In this document: positions 42,548 to 53,084 of the stretch, piece after piece | Layout of the letters: every line of letters starts with the position of its first letter | Position numbering within the stretch: the stretch's first letter is position 1 | Program-made: the position numbers and the translations under genes | The notes under the pieces: model-generated | What the model was told of the DNA's origin: nothing | Database searches by the model: none | What the model saw: the letters and a program-made list of their open reading frames with translations, nothing else | Assembly: GCF_030813695.1 (NCBI RefSeq) | Contig: NZ_JAUSVA010000002.1 | Span: 2,976,001 to 3,040,000 of the forward strand | Source of the DNA: Kitasatospora herbaricolor | Lineage (GTDB): Bacteria > Actinomycetota > Actinomycetes > Streptomycetales > Streptomycetaceae | Reading direction: 5' to 3' | DNA length: 64,000 nt

Positions 42548-43063
42548 TCAGCAGCGCGGGTCGATCTCCTGGAAGCTCGCGTAGTGGTCGGCCGTCCAGT
42601 ACTGCTCGCCGACCGCGCCGGTGACGACGCGTCGGGTGCCGCGGTCCTGGGAGCCGGGGGTGACCACGGTGTACTCGTGGTAGTAGCCGGCGCGCTGCCG
42701 GGGCAGCCGGCTCTCGCGGTTCTCGAAGACGACGCCGTCGGAGCGGTACGGGTAGGGGCCGCCCGCGGCGATCAGGGCGAGGGTGCTGCGGGCCGGGGTG
42801 GGGAGCCTGCTCCGGCAGACGTCGGCGATCCGCGGGTCGGCCGGCACCCAGGCTGCGGCGGTGGGGCCGGCGCCGGGCGAGCCCGGACCGGCGGTGGGCG
42901 AACCGGGGGCCGAGCCGGAGGCGGCAGGCGGGGAGGGGGTCGCGCCGGCGTCCGCCGGGTCCCGGTGCGCACTGAGGGCGTAGGCGCCCGCGGCGGCGAT
43001 CGCGCAGACCAGGAGCACGGCGACGGCGATCAGGCGGTTGCGGCTGGTCATGGGACTGGTCAT
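42548..43063 (-). CDS. guanyl-specific ribonuclease (RNase Sa / N1-T1 family), exported or anchored
   Basis: A 171-aa protein. One hydrophobic helix at residues 9-30 (LIAVAVLLVCAIAAAGAYAL) acts as signal or anchor, followed by a Ser/Pro/Gly-rich linker to about residue 75. The last 95 residues match RNase Sa closely: VCRSRLPTPARSTLALIAAGGPYPY, the catalytic Glu in VVFENRESRLP, Arg in GTRRVVTG, and His in WTADHYASFQEIDPRC. The two terminal cysteines can form the family disulphide. No barstar-type inhibitor gene is adjacent, as expected for a secreted enzyme. The ATG is at 43063. Confidence 0.93.
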   Translation of the reverse strand: MTSPMTSRNRLIAVAVLLVCAIAAAGAYALSAHRDPADAGATPSPPAASGSAPGSPTAGPGSPGAGPTAAAWVPADPRIADVCRSRLPTPARSTLALIAAGGPYPYRSDGVVFENRESRLPRQRAGYYHEYTVVTPGSQDRGTRRVVTGAVGEQYWTADHYASFQEIDPRC

Positions 43064-43143
43064 GACATCCAGCTTGCCGGGCACGTCGCGCCGGCCGTCC
43101 GAACGGGGTGCGTCATCACCCGATCGGCGCAGGGAATGCGGAA

Positions 43144-43179
43144 GGGGCGGGAGCGGACGCCATTGTCCGTTCCCGCCCC
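43144..43179. terminator. terminator after ppdK
   Basis: GGGGCGGGAGCGGAC (43144-43158) pairs with 43165-43179 with one G-T position and a 6-base loop, 143 bp beyond the leftward ppdK stop. Confidence 0.75.
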
Positions 43180-43321
43180 AACTGCTGTACGTACGCCGGT
43201 TCTCCTGCGCCGAGCTCCGGTGTACGCCCCTCCCGGCGGGAGGGGATGCGGTCAGCGACCTGCGCCGAGGCGGGTCGGGCCCCGGACGGCCGATGCCTGG
43301 CCGCCCGGGTGCCCGCCACCG

Positions 43322-46030
<2,709 letters not shown>

Positions 46031-46593
46031 GGGTCGGTCTCCTCGCACACGGTTGCCCTGACGCCGGAGAACATACCCATTTCGAAGGCGTTCTTGCGCT
46101 GCCAATAGGCCGTACGAGGCCGGTACCGATCGGTAACCCAGCAGATCGAATGCCCGTCAGGGCGTTCACCTCTGGTGCTGAAATCGTCCGGCTGACGCTA
46201 GCTAGCATTCAAGTCTTGAACGCATGGAAACACGAAGATCACACGAAGCGGACAGAGCGTGATGGTGAGCGCCCGGCCGTGTTGCCCCGGTTTGATTTCC
46301 TGCACCCCGACCCTCCGATACTCCGCCGACCCCTTCGGAAGGCGATTTGCGCCTTCCGGGCCAAGACCGACACCTGACCGTATGTCAGTCGCCACGGTAT
46401 GTGGCAAGCGTCACGGGCGCATCTCACCAGTCGTGCGTAGCGACACTGCGCCAATCGTCGCACTGTGTCCAGAAACGTGTTCGTTCCGTGATCGGACCAA
46501 GCCCGAATGGAGCCCTCTTGGCCAGGTTGTCCAAGAGGGCTGGGCCGCTCCGGCAGTCACCCCCTCCGGGGCCGACCGGCCGGAACGTCCAAG
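46031..46593. other. 563-bp regulatory/intergenic region upstream of ppdK
   Basis: No CDS is recognised, and G+C falls clearly in 46080-46460. Visible structures: TACCGATCGGTA (46124-46135, a perfect palindrome 94 bp before ppdK), TTCAAG-T-CTTGAA (46208-46220), a 9-bp hairpin CGGAAGGCG/CGCCTTCCG (46336-46344 / 46350-46358), and the dus terminator (46511-46541). The first two are operator candidates for ppdK. Confidence 0.5.
46511..46541. terminator. terminator after the dus gene
   Basis: AGCCCTCTTGG (46511-46521) and CCAAGAGGGCT (46531-46541) pair perfectly around a 9-base loop, 53 bp beyond the leftward dus stop codon. Confidence 0.8.
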
Positions 46594-47778
46594 TCACCCG
46601 CCGGAGGTGTCCGATTCGGCGTCAACGCCCGGCAGGGCGCAGTCGTACGGATCGTCCAACCAGCCCTCGGGGAGGACCACCCGGTTGTTGCCACTGGTCC
46701 GGCCGCGGGGGCCGTCCGCGCCGGCCGGCCAGAGCTGCGACTGCTCCACCTCGGCCAGCGTCCCGCCCAGCTCGGCCAGCGAGCTGGAGTTGGCCAGCCG
46801 CACCCGCAGCTCGGAGCCGACCGAGAAGCCCTTGGTGTACCAGGCGACGTGCTTGCGGAAGTCCACCACCCCGCGCTGCTCGTCCCCCATCCACTCGCCC
46901 AGCAGCTGCGCGTGGCGCACCATCGCCCGGGACACGTCCGCGAACGAGGGGCGCGCCGGGTCGGCGTCCCCCTCGAAGACCGCGACCAGGTCCTTGAACA
47001 GCCACGGCCGGCCCAGGCAGCCGCGGCCTACCACCACACCGTCGCAGCCCGTCTCCCGCATCATCCGCAGCGCGTCGCCGGCCGACCAGATGTCGCCGTT
47101 GCCCAGCACCGGGATGTGCGCCGGGACGGACTCCCGCAGCCGGGCGATCGCCGACCAGTCCGCGGTGCCGCCGTAGTGCTGGGCGGCCGTGCGGCCGTGC
47201 AGGGCGATCGCCGAGACGCCCTCCTCGGCGCCGATCCGGCCGGCGTCCAGGTAGGTGAGGTGGTCGTCGTCGATGCCCTTGCGCATCTTCATGGTCACCG
47301 GCAGGTCGCCCGCGCCCGCGACGGCCTCGCGCAGCAGCTCCCGCAGCAGGTTCCGCTTGTACGGCAGCGCCGAGCCGCCGCCCTTGCGGGTCACCTTGGG
47401 GACGGGGCAGCCGAAGTTGAGGTCGATGTGGTCGGCCAGGCCCTCGTCCGCGATCATGCGGGCGGCCTTGCCGACGGTCACCGGGTCCACCCCGTACAGC
47501 TGGATGGAGCGCGGCTTCTCGCTCGGGTCGAAGCGGATCAGCTGCATGGTCTTGGCGTTGCGCTCGACCAGCGCCCTGGTGGTGATCATCTCGCTGACGA
47601 ACAGGCCCTTGCCGTCGCTCTGCTCCCGGCACAGGGTGCGGAACGGCGCGTTGGTGATGCCCGCCATCGGGGCCAGCACGACGGGCGGCCACACCCGCAT
47701 CGGGCCGATGTCCAGCGGCGCGAACTCGGAGTCGGCCGGGGCGGGCACGGGCGTGGCGGTGGCGGGCGTGGCGGTCAT
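46594..47778 (-). CDS. dusB: tRNA-dihydrouridine synthase
   Basis: A 394-aa FMN enzyme that reduces specific uridines in the D loop of tRNAs. The TIM barrel starts VVLAPMAGITNAPFR near residue 34. The catalytic Cys is in LNFGCPVPKVTRKGGGSAL near 124, FMN-phosphate residues in VLGNGDIWS and GVVVGRGCLGRPWLF, and the helical tRNA-binding domain covers the last ~100 residues. The Ala/Thr/Pro-rich first 20 residues look unconserved, and a later start is possible. ATG 47778. Assignment to the DusB clade rests on similarity by eye. Confidence 0.92.
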   Translation of the reverse strand: MTATPATATPVPAPADSEFAPLDIGPMRVWPPVVLAPMAGITNAPFRTLCREQSDGKGLFVSEMITTRALVERNAKTMQLIRFDPSEKPRSIQLYGVDPVTVGKAARMIADEGLADHIDLNFGCPVPKVTRKGGGSALPYKRNLLRELLREAVAGAGDLPVTMKMRKGIDDDHLTYLDAGRIGAEEGVSAIALHGRTAAQHYGGTADWSAIARLRESVPAHIPVLGNGDIWSAGDALRMMRETGCDGVVVGRGCLGRPWLFKDLVAVFEGDADPARPSFADVSRAMVRHAQLLGEWMGDEQRGVVDFRKHVAWYTKGFSVGSELRVRLANSSSLAELGGTLAEVEQSQLWPAGADGPRGRTSGNNRVVLPEGWLDDPYDCALPGVDAESDTSGG

Positions 47779-47862
47779 GCGCGGCGCATCCTCAGCAGCT
47801 AGGCGGTCCCGCCGGGCGCGGTCCGGGACTCTTCATTGTCCCCCACCCGGCCCGGTGGCCGG

Positions 47863-48735
47863 TCAGCCGTCGGACGACCTGATGAACACCGCCCCCGAGC
47901 GGGTGGAGACGTCGATCCCGCGCGGCGCCTCCGGGTCCTCCAGCACCGGGTCGATGCTGCGCCCGCCCGAGGACGAACGGCCGGTGATCCGGTACCGCGA
48001 ACCGGTGGGAACGGTGATCCACAGCTCCCCGGACGTGGTCGAGGCGGTGACCGCGTCCGGCGGACGGGCGAAGGCCAGCCGGGCGTCGCCGGAGCCGGTG
48101 CCCACCTCGACCCGCGCCGACGCCAGCGCCGTGCCCCAGACCGATCCCGAGCCCGACCGGGCGGTCACCCGCCCGCCGAGGCCCGTCAGCACCAACGCCC
48201 CCGAGCCGCTCCGCAGCCGGACCTCCCCGGTCAGACCGCGCACCTCGACGGACCCCGACGTGCTCAGGCCGGTCACCACGGTGGCGGCCGGCACCCGGAT
48301 GTCGAGGCCGACCCCACAGCCGAGACCGCCGAGGTCGAGCATCCGGTCGCAGCGCACCGTCACCTTCAGGGTGTCGCCCTCCCAGAGCATCGCCACCAGC
48401 GGTTTGCGCAGGGTCCAGTCCAGGCTGCTGCGGACCAGCACCTGCCCGGGCAGTCCCGGCTCGATCCGGACCTCCGCCCCGGTGGTGTCGAGCACCAGCT
48501 CGCGGGCGGCCAGCGCGTACGTCTTGTCCCGCACGGTGTGCTGCCGCACCAGCACGCCCACGGCCTGCGAGCCGGAGAGCACCAGCACCACCGCCATCAC
48601 CAGCCCGCCGCCGAGGCGCCAGACCCGGAGTCCGCGCGCCGTCCCGCCCGGCCGCCGCGTCCCCTCCGGACCGTCCGTCCAGGCCCCGTCCGCGTCCGCG
48701 GCCCCCGCCCTCTGCCCTCCGGCGACCCGCTCCAT
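47863..48735 (-). CDS. DUF4097 family membrane-anchored beta-repeat protein
   Basis: A 290-aa protein. After a charged cytoplasmic N-terminus, one membrane helix (WRLGGGLVMAVVLVLSGSQAVGVLV, near residue 45) is followed by an outer domain of short beta repeats: GSVEVRGLTGEVRLRSGSGALVLTGLGGRVTARSGSGSVWG and so on, the DUF4097 right-handed helix pattern. The start is 2 bp after the response regulator stop, so kinase, regulator and this protein form one operon. By analogy with LiaFSR-type systems it could modulate the kinase or be its target. No direct evidence. Confidence 0.87.
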   Translation of the reverse strand: MERVAGGQRAGAADADGAWTDGPEGTRRPGGTARGLRVWRLGGGLVMAVVLVLSGSQAVGVLVRQHTVRDKTYALAARELVLDTTGAEVRIEPGLPGQVLVRSSLDWTLRKPLVAMLWEGDTLKVTVRCDRMLDLGGLGCGVGLDIRVPAATVVTGLSTSGSVEVRGLTGEVRLRSGSGALVLTGLGGRVTARSGSGSVWGTALASARVEVGTGSGDARLAFARPPDAVTASTTSGELWITVPTGSRYRITGRSSSGGRSIDPVLEDPEAPRGIDVSTRSGAVFIRSSDG

Positions 48736-48737
48736 CG

Positions 48738-49382
48738 TCAGCCGACCTCCAGGAAGCGCAGCACCGCGAGCACCCGGCGGTGGGTCGCGTCCGCCGGCGG
48801 CAGGTCCAGCTTGGTGAAGATCGAGTTGATGTGCTTGGCGACGGCGCTGTCGCCGACCACCAGGGCCGCCGCGATGGCCGCGTTGGAGCGGCCCTCCGCC
48901 ATCAGGCCGAGCACCTCCCGCTCCCGCGGGGTCAGCCGCTCCAGCGGGTCGCTGTTGCGGCGCACCAGCAGCTGGGCGACCACCTCCGGGTCCAGCGCGG
49001 TGCCGCCCTCGGCCACCCGCTGCAGGGCGTCCACGAAGTCGTCGACGTTCGCCACCCGCTGCTTGAGCAGGTAGCCGACACCGCTGGTGTTGGTGGCGAG
49101 CAGGTCGGCGGCGTAGCGCTCCTCCACGAACTGGGAGAGCAGCAGCACCGCGACCTCCGGCCACTGCCGCCGGATCATCAGTGCCGCCCGGACGCCCTCG
49201 TCGGTGAAGCCCGGCGGCATCCGGACGTCCGTCACCACCACCTGCGGCGCGTGCTCCTCGACGGCGGCGAGCAGCTCCTCGGCGTCACCGACCGCGGCCG
49301 CCACCTCGAAGCCCACCGCCTCCAGGACCTTGACCAGCCCGGCCCTCAGCAGGACCGAGTCCTCGGCGATCACAGCACGCAC
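48738..49382 (-). CDS. NarL/LuxR family response regulator
   Basis: A 214-aa two-component regulator. The receiver domain has AEDSVLLRAGL (acidic pair), the phospho-acceptor Asp in VVTDVRMPPGFTDEG near residue 52, and conserved Ser and Lys positions in LLLSQFVEERYA and YLLKQRVANV. The C-terminal LuxR-type helix-turn-helix is LTPREREVLGLMAEGRSNAAIAAALVVGDSAVAKHINSIFTKL near 150-200. GTG 49382 overlaps the end of the kinase frame by 13 bp, indicating coupling. Targets probably include its own operon. Confidence 0.93.
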   Translation of the reverse strand: MRAVIAEDSVLLRAGLVKVLEAVGFEVAAAVGDAEELLAAVEEHAPQVVVTDVRMPPGFTDEGVRAALMIRRQWPEVAVLLLSQFVEERYAADLLATNTSGVGYLLKQRVANVDDFVDALQRVAEGGTALDPEVVAQLLVRRNSDPLERLTPREREVLGLMAEGRSNAAIAAALVVGDSAVAKHINSIFTKLDLPPADATHRRVLAVLRFLEVG

Positions 49383-50603
49383 GGCAGCTCCACGGTGATG
49401 GTGGTGGGGCCCCCGAGGGGGCTGTGGACGGCGAGGGTGCCGTCCACCGAGGCGGCGCGTTTGCGCAGTCCCGTGAGTCCGGTGCCGCCCGCCGGGTCGG
49501 CTCCGCCCACGCCGTCGTCGGTGACGGTGATCCGCAGCCGGCCGCCCCGCCCGCGCACCGACAGGTCGACCCTGGAGGCGCGGGCGTGCTTGGCGACGTT
49601 GGTCAGCGCCTCGGAGACGGTGAAGTACGCGACCGCCTCGACGGTCGGCGCGATCCCCGGCGGCACCTGGACGTCGAGGCGCACCGGCAGCGGGGCGCGG
49701 GCGGCGATGCCGGACAGCGCGGCGTCCAGGCCGCGGTCCTCCAGCACCACCGGGTGCAGGCCGCGGATCAGGTCGCGCAGCTCGGCGATGGCGGCCTGGG
49801 CCTCCTCGTGCGCGTCGACGATCACCTGCATCGCCTCCGGGGGGGACGTCCTTGAGGGTGCGCCGGGCGAGGCCCAGGTTCATCGCGAGCGAGGTCAGCC
49901 GCTGCTGGGCGCCGTCGTGCAGGTCGCGTTCGATCCGGCGGCGCTCGGCGTCGGCCGCGTCCACCACCCCGGCCCGGCTCTCGGCGAGGTCCTCCACCCG
50001 GCGTTCCAGTTGCTCCGCCCGGTTGGGGCCGAGCATCGCCCTGGTCACCCGCTCGTCCAGCCCGGCCAGCCGGCCGGCCGCGTACGGCGCGACGGCGAGC
50101 AGCACCAGACCCGCCAGCGTGACCAGGGCCTCCTGCGGGACGAGCCAGTTGTCCGCGTGCACCCGGCTGCCGGGCGGCATCAGCCACTCCCAGCCGTACA
50201 CCGTCGCCAGCACCAGGCCGACGCCCCAGCCGTACAGGACCAGGGCCGCGCCGACCGCCAGCAGCGGCGCGGCCACCAGGTGGTACCCCGCCTGCCGCCG
50301 GGCCGCCGGTGAACGCAGCCGGCGCAGCGGGCCCAGGCCGTCCCGGGCCCTGCGCGGGATCTCCACCCCGCGCAGCACCCGCATCCGGCTGCGCTGCGCG
50401 GCGCTCAGCGGGCCGAGCGAGAGCAGCACCAGCCCCAGCAGCGGGAAGAGCAGCTTCGGGACGAGCACCGCCGCCCAGAGCGGAACGCTCAGTGCGGCCC
50501 CGGCGGAGACGAAGAGCGTGTCGTGCCAGGGCCCGGCCGACCAGGGGGCCCGCCCGGCACTCGCGGTGAGCGCGCGGCGCAGCGGGGTGGGGGTCGGGGG
50601 CAT
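49370..50603 (-). pseudogene. NarL-type sensor histidine kinase, frameshifted at a G7 run
   Basis: The 5' portion encodes a membrane sensor with several hydrophobic helices (TLFVSAGAALSVPLWAAVLVPKLLFPLLGLVLLSLG; VALAAPLLAVG-like region; ALVTLAGLVLLAVAPYAAG), then the HisKA_3 motif ERDLHDGAQQRLTSLAMNLGLARRTL with the phospho-acceptor His. After LKDVPP the frame is lost at a run of seven G (49839-49845, plus strand). The dimerisation end and HATPase domain continue in another frame (AHEEAQAAIAELRDLIRGLHP ... VSEALTNVAKHARAS ... DDGVGGADPAGGTGLTGL) to 49370. Removing one G restores one gene. ATG 50603. Homopolymer error is likely. Confidence 0.88.
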
Positions 50604-50657
50604 GCCCGACAGCCTAGGACGTGATGATCACGGCCCGCCATGAAGGGGGCTGCCGGG

Positions 50658-50685
50658 CCGGGGGTGCAGCTGGCTACACCCCCGG
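50658..50685. promoter_or_regulatory. palindrome upstream of the two-component operon
   Basis: CCGGGGGTG (50658-50666) and CACCCCCGG (50677-50685) are perfect complements around 10 bases, centred about 68 bp before the kinase start in the divergent spacer. Position and symmetry suit an autoregulatory response-regulator site. Confidence 0.45.
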
Positions 50686-50738
50686 TCGGGTCGATCGCGC
50701 TACCGACATCTCCCGCCCCGACAGCAAGGCTTGACGGC

Positions 50739-51254
50739 ATGACGAGGACAACGGGGACAGCAGTGGAGGCGGCGGACGCACCGTCGGGCACCCGCGACGA
50801 AGGGCGGGAGCCGGCCGCGCCGGGAGGGCCGTGGGAGGTCCGCCGCAGCGGTGGCGGCGGTGGGCACCGGCGGGGGCGGCCCGCCCTGGAGGTCTACGAG
50901 CACGGCGAGTTGCTGGACGTCCTGGTCCTCTCGCGGCTCTCGGCCCGGCTGCTGCGGGGCGCGCGGCGCAGCACGGACGGCGGGCGGCGCCTCTCGTTCG
51001 CCTGGGGCCGGCTGCCGGCCCACGGGCCCGTCCCGGTGGTGGAGTTCTCCGCCGGACGGCTGCCGCTGCGGCGCCGGGCCCGGCTGGTGGCACCCGCCGT
51101 GACGGTGTCCGGGGTGTTCTGGCTGGCCTGGGCCGAGGGCCCGTTCAGCACCGTGACGGTACGGGACTCCACCGGTGAGGCACCCGCCGAGCGGCTGCCC
51201 CTGGTCCGGTCCCGGTCCAGGACCACGGGCGCCCACGGCGGCGATGCGGCGTGA
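50739..51254 (+). CDS. hypothetical protein, 171 aa
   Basis: I do not recognise a family. After an acidic, Gly-rich N-terminus (residues 1-45) comes a compact region: RPALEVYEHGELLDVLVLSRLSARLLRGARR, FAWGRLPAHGPVPVVEFSAGR, and a hydrophobic stretch VTVSGVFWLAWAEGPFSTVTV that looks like beta strand rather than a membrane helix. The ATG at 50739 has only a weak AAGG upstream. Its stop overlaps the next start (GTGA), so the two are coupled. It diverges from the two-component operon. Confidence 0.7.
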   Translation: MTRTTGTAVEAADAPSGTRDEGREPAAPGGPWEVRRSGGGGGHRRGRPALEVYEHGELLDVLVLSRLSARLLRGARRSTDGGRRLSFAWGRLPAHGPVPVVEFSAGRLPLRRRARLVAPAVTVSGVFWLAWAEGPFSTVTVRDSTGEAPAERLPLVRSRSRTTGAHGGDAA

Positions 51255-51835
51255 ATCCCGCCACCCGTCCCGGCCCTGGACGCCCGGAACCTCTCGGCCC
51301 CTGCGAACGCCTGGCCGTACGCCTGCCCGGCCCGGCCGCCCTCGCGCTGCTGCCCTGGCTGGCGGTGCTGGCCGCCTGCGGGGAGACCTGGTGGGTGGTG
51401 CTGGACACCCTGGAGTTCGGGGCGCTCGCCGCCACCCATGTCCTGCTCACACATCCTGCACGGTCGGCCCGTCGGACGGCGGCCGGCGCCGCGGTGCTGC
51501 TCTGCGCCGATGCCCTCGCCGACGTGGTCACGGCCGCACCCGGTGTCGCCCTCGCCTCGGCGCTGGTGATGGCCCTGTGCGTCGAACTGCCCCTGGCCGC
51601 CGCCTGCCTGCTCGTGGCCCGGGCCGGCGCCCCGGCCGCTCAGCCGTCGACCTCGCACCAGAGCCCGGTGCGGCTCGCGTACCCCCAGCGCGTGGTGGCG
51701 CCGAGCACCGGCAGCAGGGCGCCCTGGATCAGCGGGTCCGCCGGGGCCGCGAGGGTCAGGCGGTACCCGGCGGGAATCCTGGCGAGCCGGACGTCCTGGC
51801 CCGTCACGGCGGCGAGCAGTCCGGCGATCCGGTAG
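51251..51835 (+). CDS. small polytopic membrane protein with a probable spurious 3' extension
   Basis: The frame is 194 codons from a GTG that overlaps the previous stop. Residues 25-125 contain about four hydrophobic helices (ALALLPWLAVLAACGE; WVVLDTLEFGALAATHVLL; AGAAVLLCADALADVVTA; LASALVMALCVELPLAAACLLVA), a pattern shared by many unassigned streptomycete membrane proteins of about 130 aa. From residue ~130 the sequence becomes Ser/Arg-rich and lies antisense to the gene at 51640-51894, so the true ancestral stop was probably near 51640 and was lost. Function unknown. Confidence 0.6.
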   Translation: MNPATRPGPGRPEPLGPCERLAVRLPGPAALALLPWLAVLAACGETWWVVLDTLEFGALAATHVLLTHPARSARRTAAGAAVLLCADALADVVTAAPGVALASALVMALCVELPLAAACLLVARAGAPAAQPSTSHQSPVRLAYPQRVVAPSTGSRAPWISGSAGAARVRRYPAGILASRTSWPVTAASSPAIR

Positions 51836-51894
51836 GCCCGGGCGACGCCGCCGGTCCCTCCGCCGGGTCGGCGGGGCGGCGGGTCCGGGGTCAC
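51640..51894 (-). CDS. small hypothetical protein, 84 aa
   Basis: A GTG at 51894 overlapping the upstream stop (GTGA) opens an 84-codon frame. After a Pro/Arg/Gly-rich start, the body has ARAYRIAGLLAAVTGQDVRLARIPAGYRLTLAAPADPLIQGALLPVLG and ends GLWCEVDG, with good third-position G/C. It is the last of four overlapping leftward genes (52905 to 51640) and likely cotranscribed with them. No family recognised. It is antisense to the 3' part of the membrane-protein frame. Confidence 0.65.
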   Translation of the reverse strand: MTPDPPPRRPGGGTGGVARAYRIAGLLAAVTGQDVRLARIPAGYRLTLAAPADPLIQGALLPVLGATTRWGYASRTGLWCEVDG

Positions 51895-52382
51895 GGGGCG
51901 AACCCGGCGCCCGTCCGGTCCGCCCGGGCCACGGGGAGCTGCGCCGCGTGCCAGGCCTCCAGGTGCTCCAGGCAGGACGAGCAGACGTACAACGGCACCT
52001 CCACCCCGCCCCTGGCGAGCACCCCGGTCTCGGTCACCGCCGCAAGTCGGACGCAACCGAAGCAACGCCCTCGCCGCGGGGGCACCTCCTCCGCCGGCGC
52101 GGGCGGCGGCAGCACGGCCTCATGGCGGGCCGGCTGCCGCGCCACCGTCTCCTCCGTGTCTGCCCCCGTTCCTGCCGCTGTCTCCGCCCTTGCCCTTTCC
52201 GGTGCTCCCGAGACCGCGATGCCCGTCATCAGCGCCATCGCGAAGGCCAGCAGTGCCACCAGCCCCGTCGTCCCCGGCGGGCCGCCCCGGACCGGGATCA
52301 CGGCGGCAACGGCGACCGCCGCAGCGGCCACCACGACCACGCCCGCCGTGACCAGCGGCCGCACCCCGTCCGGACTCCTCAC
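51891..52382 (-). CDS. membrane protein with C-terminal double-CxxC (zinc-ribbon-like) domain
   Basis: A 163-aa protein with two N-terminal membrane helices (LVTAGVVVVAAAAVAVAAVIPV; TTGLVALLAFAMALMTGIAV, residues about 10-55), a Pro/Glu-rich linker, then RCFGCVRLAAVTETGVLARGGVEVPLYVCSSCLEHLEAWHAAQL. The CFGC and CSSC pairs are spaced like a zinc ribbon. The GTG at 52382 has GGAGGG upstream and overlaps the previous stop. The domain faces the cytoplasm if both helices form a hairpin. Family not recognised. Confidence 0.7.
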   Translation of the reverse strand: MRSPDGVRPLVTAGVVVVAAAAVAVAAVIPVRGGPPGTTGLVALLAFAMALMTGIAVSGAPERARAETAAGTGADTEETVARQPARHEAVLPPPAPAEEVPPRRGRCFGCVRLAAVTETGVLARGGVEVPLYVCSSCLEHLEAWHAAQLPVARADRTGAGFAP

Positions 52383-52585
52383 GCCGCACCCTCCTCCCCG
52401 TCGGCGCCCAGGTCCCCCAGCGGCGCGATGTGCTCGGGCCTCGCCGTCCACTCCACTCCCCCGCCCTCGGGGCTCAGGTAGACCCAGCCGCCCTGGGTGT
52501 CCATGCAGACACCGGTCAGCCGGCGCCTGCTGTCCCGTACCGTCTCGCCCTCGCGGGGCCGGTACGGCTTCGCCCGGTCGCTCAT
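52379..52585 (-). CDS. small basic/acidic hypothetical protein, 68 aa
   Basis: The frame starts at ATG 52585 (overlapping the upstream stop as ATGA) and ends overlapping the next GTG. The product reads YRPREGETVRDSRRRLTGVCMDTQGGWVYLSPEGGGVEWTARPEHIAPL, which looks like a small SH3-like beta barrel (residues 8-55), followed by an acidic tail. Similar short proteins sit in many streptomycete accessory loci, but I cannot name the family. Confidence 0.7.
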   Translation of the reverse strand: MSDRAKPYRPREGETVRDSRRRLTGVCMDTQGGWVYLSPEGGGVEWTARPEHIAPLGDLGADGEEGAA

Positions 52586-52905
52586 CGCGCACCCTCCTCC
52601 TGTTCCTCGCCCGTCCACGCCGCCACCTGGTGCACCCGCCGCAACCGCAGGTGCCCGAGCACCCGGACTGTCACCAAGTCACCCACCACGTCGACCACTT
52701 CGCCCCGGCAACGAGGGGCCGCCGGATCGGTGATCTCCCAGTCCGGGGGGACGACGGCGACGGCTTGACCAGCGCCAGGCGACCACGGGATCGGCGCAAC
52801 ACCAGCCGAAGGCCCTTCCGGTCGCACCGGATCAACCCAAGGGGCGGCTTTGCCCATGGACGAATCAAGCTCCTTCTCGAGCTTCGAAGAAACACCTGCT
52901 CCCAT
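52582..52905 (-). CDS. hypothetical protein, 107 aa, first of four coupled small genes
   Basis: ATG 52905 lies 8 bases after AAAGGA, the best ribosome site of this cluster. A short charged helix (SSKLEKELDSSMGKAAPW) and a Pro-rich stretch precede a beta-rich end, PDWEITDPAAPRCRGEVVDVVGDLVTVRVLGHLRLRRVHQVAAW. It leads the set 52905-51640 in which every junction is a 4-base start/stop overlap. It diverges from the XRE/TPR regulator at 53085 across a 179-bp spacer. No family recognised. Confidence 0.7.
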   Translation of the reverse strand: MGAGVSSKLEKELDSSMGKAAPWVDPVRPEGPSAGVAPIPWSPGAGQAVAVVPPDWEITDPAAPRCRGEVVDVVGDLVTVRVLGHLRLRRVHQVAAWTGEEQEEGAR

Positions 52906-52927
52906 ACGTATTTCCTTTCATATGAAG

Positions 52928-53000
52928 CTGGGGATACGCCCGAATTGGGGCACCTGGGGATGCCTCAAGGTTGCCGCCCCCGGAATCGCTTGGGAATGCC
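52928..53000. promoter_or_regulatory. direct repeats in the divergent spacer
   Basis: CTGGGGATACGCC at 52928, CTGGGGATGCCTC at 52954 and a weaker CTTGGGAATGCCG at 52989 share CTKGGRATnC. They lie between the leftward small-gene cluster and the rightward XRE/TPR regulator, so they could be the regulator's binding sites. Inference only. Confidence 0.4.
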
Positions 53001-53084
53001 GCAGCGTTGCACTTTCGTGGCAGTTCCGGAGCACCTTCGCCTCGATGCATGCTTCGATGAGTTCTCCCACAGTGCGAGGCGGAC

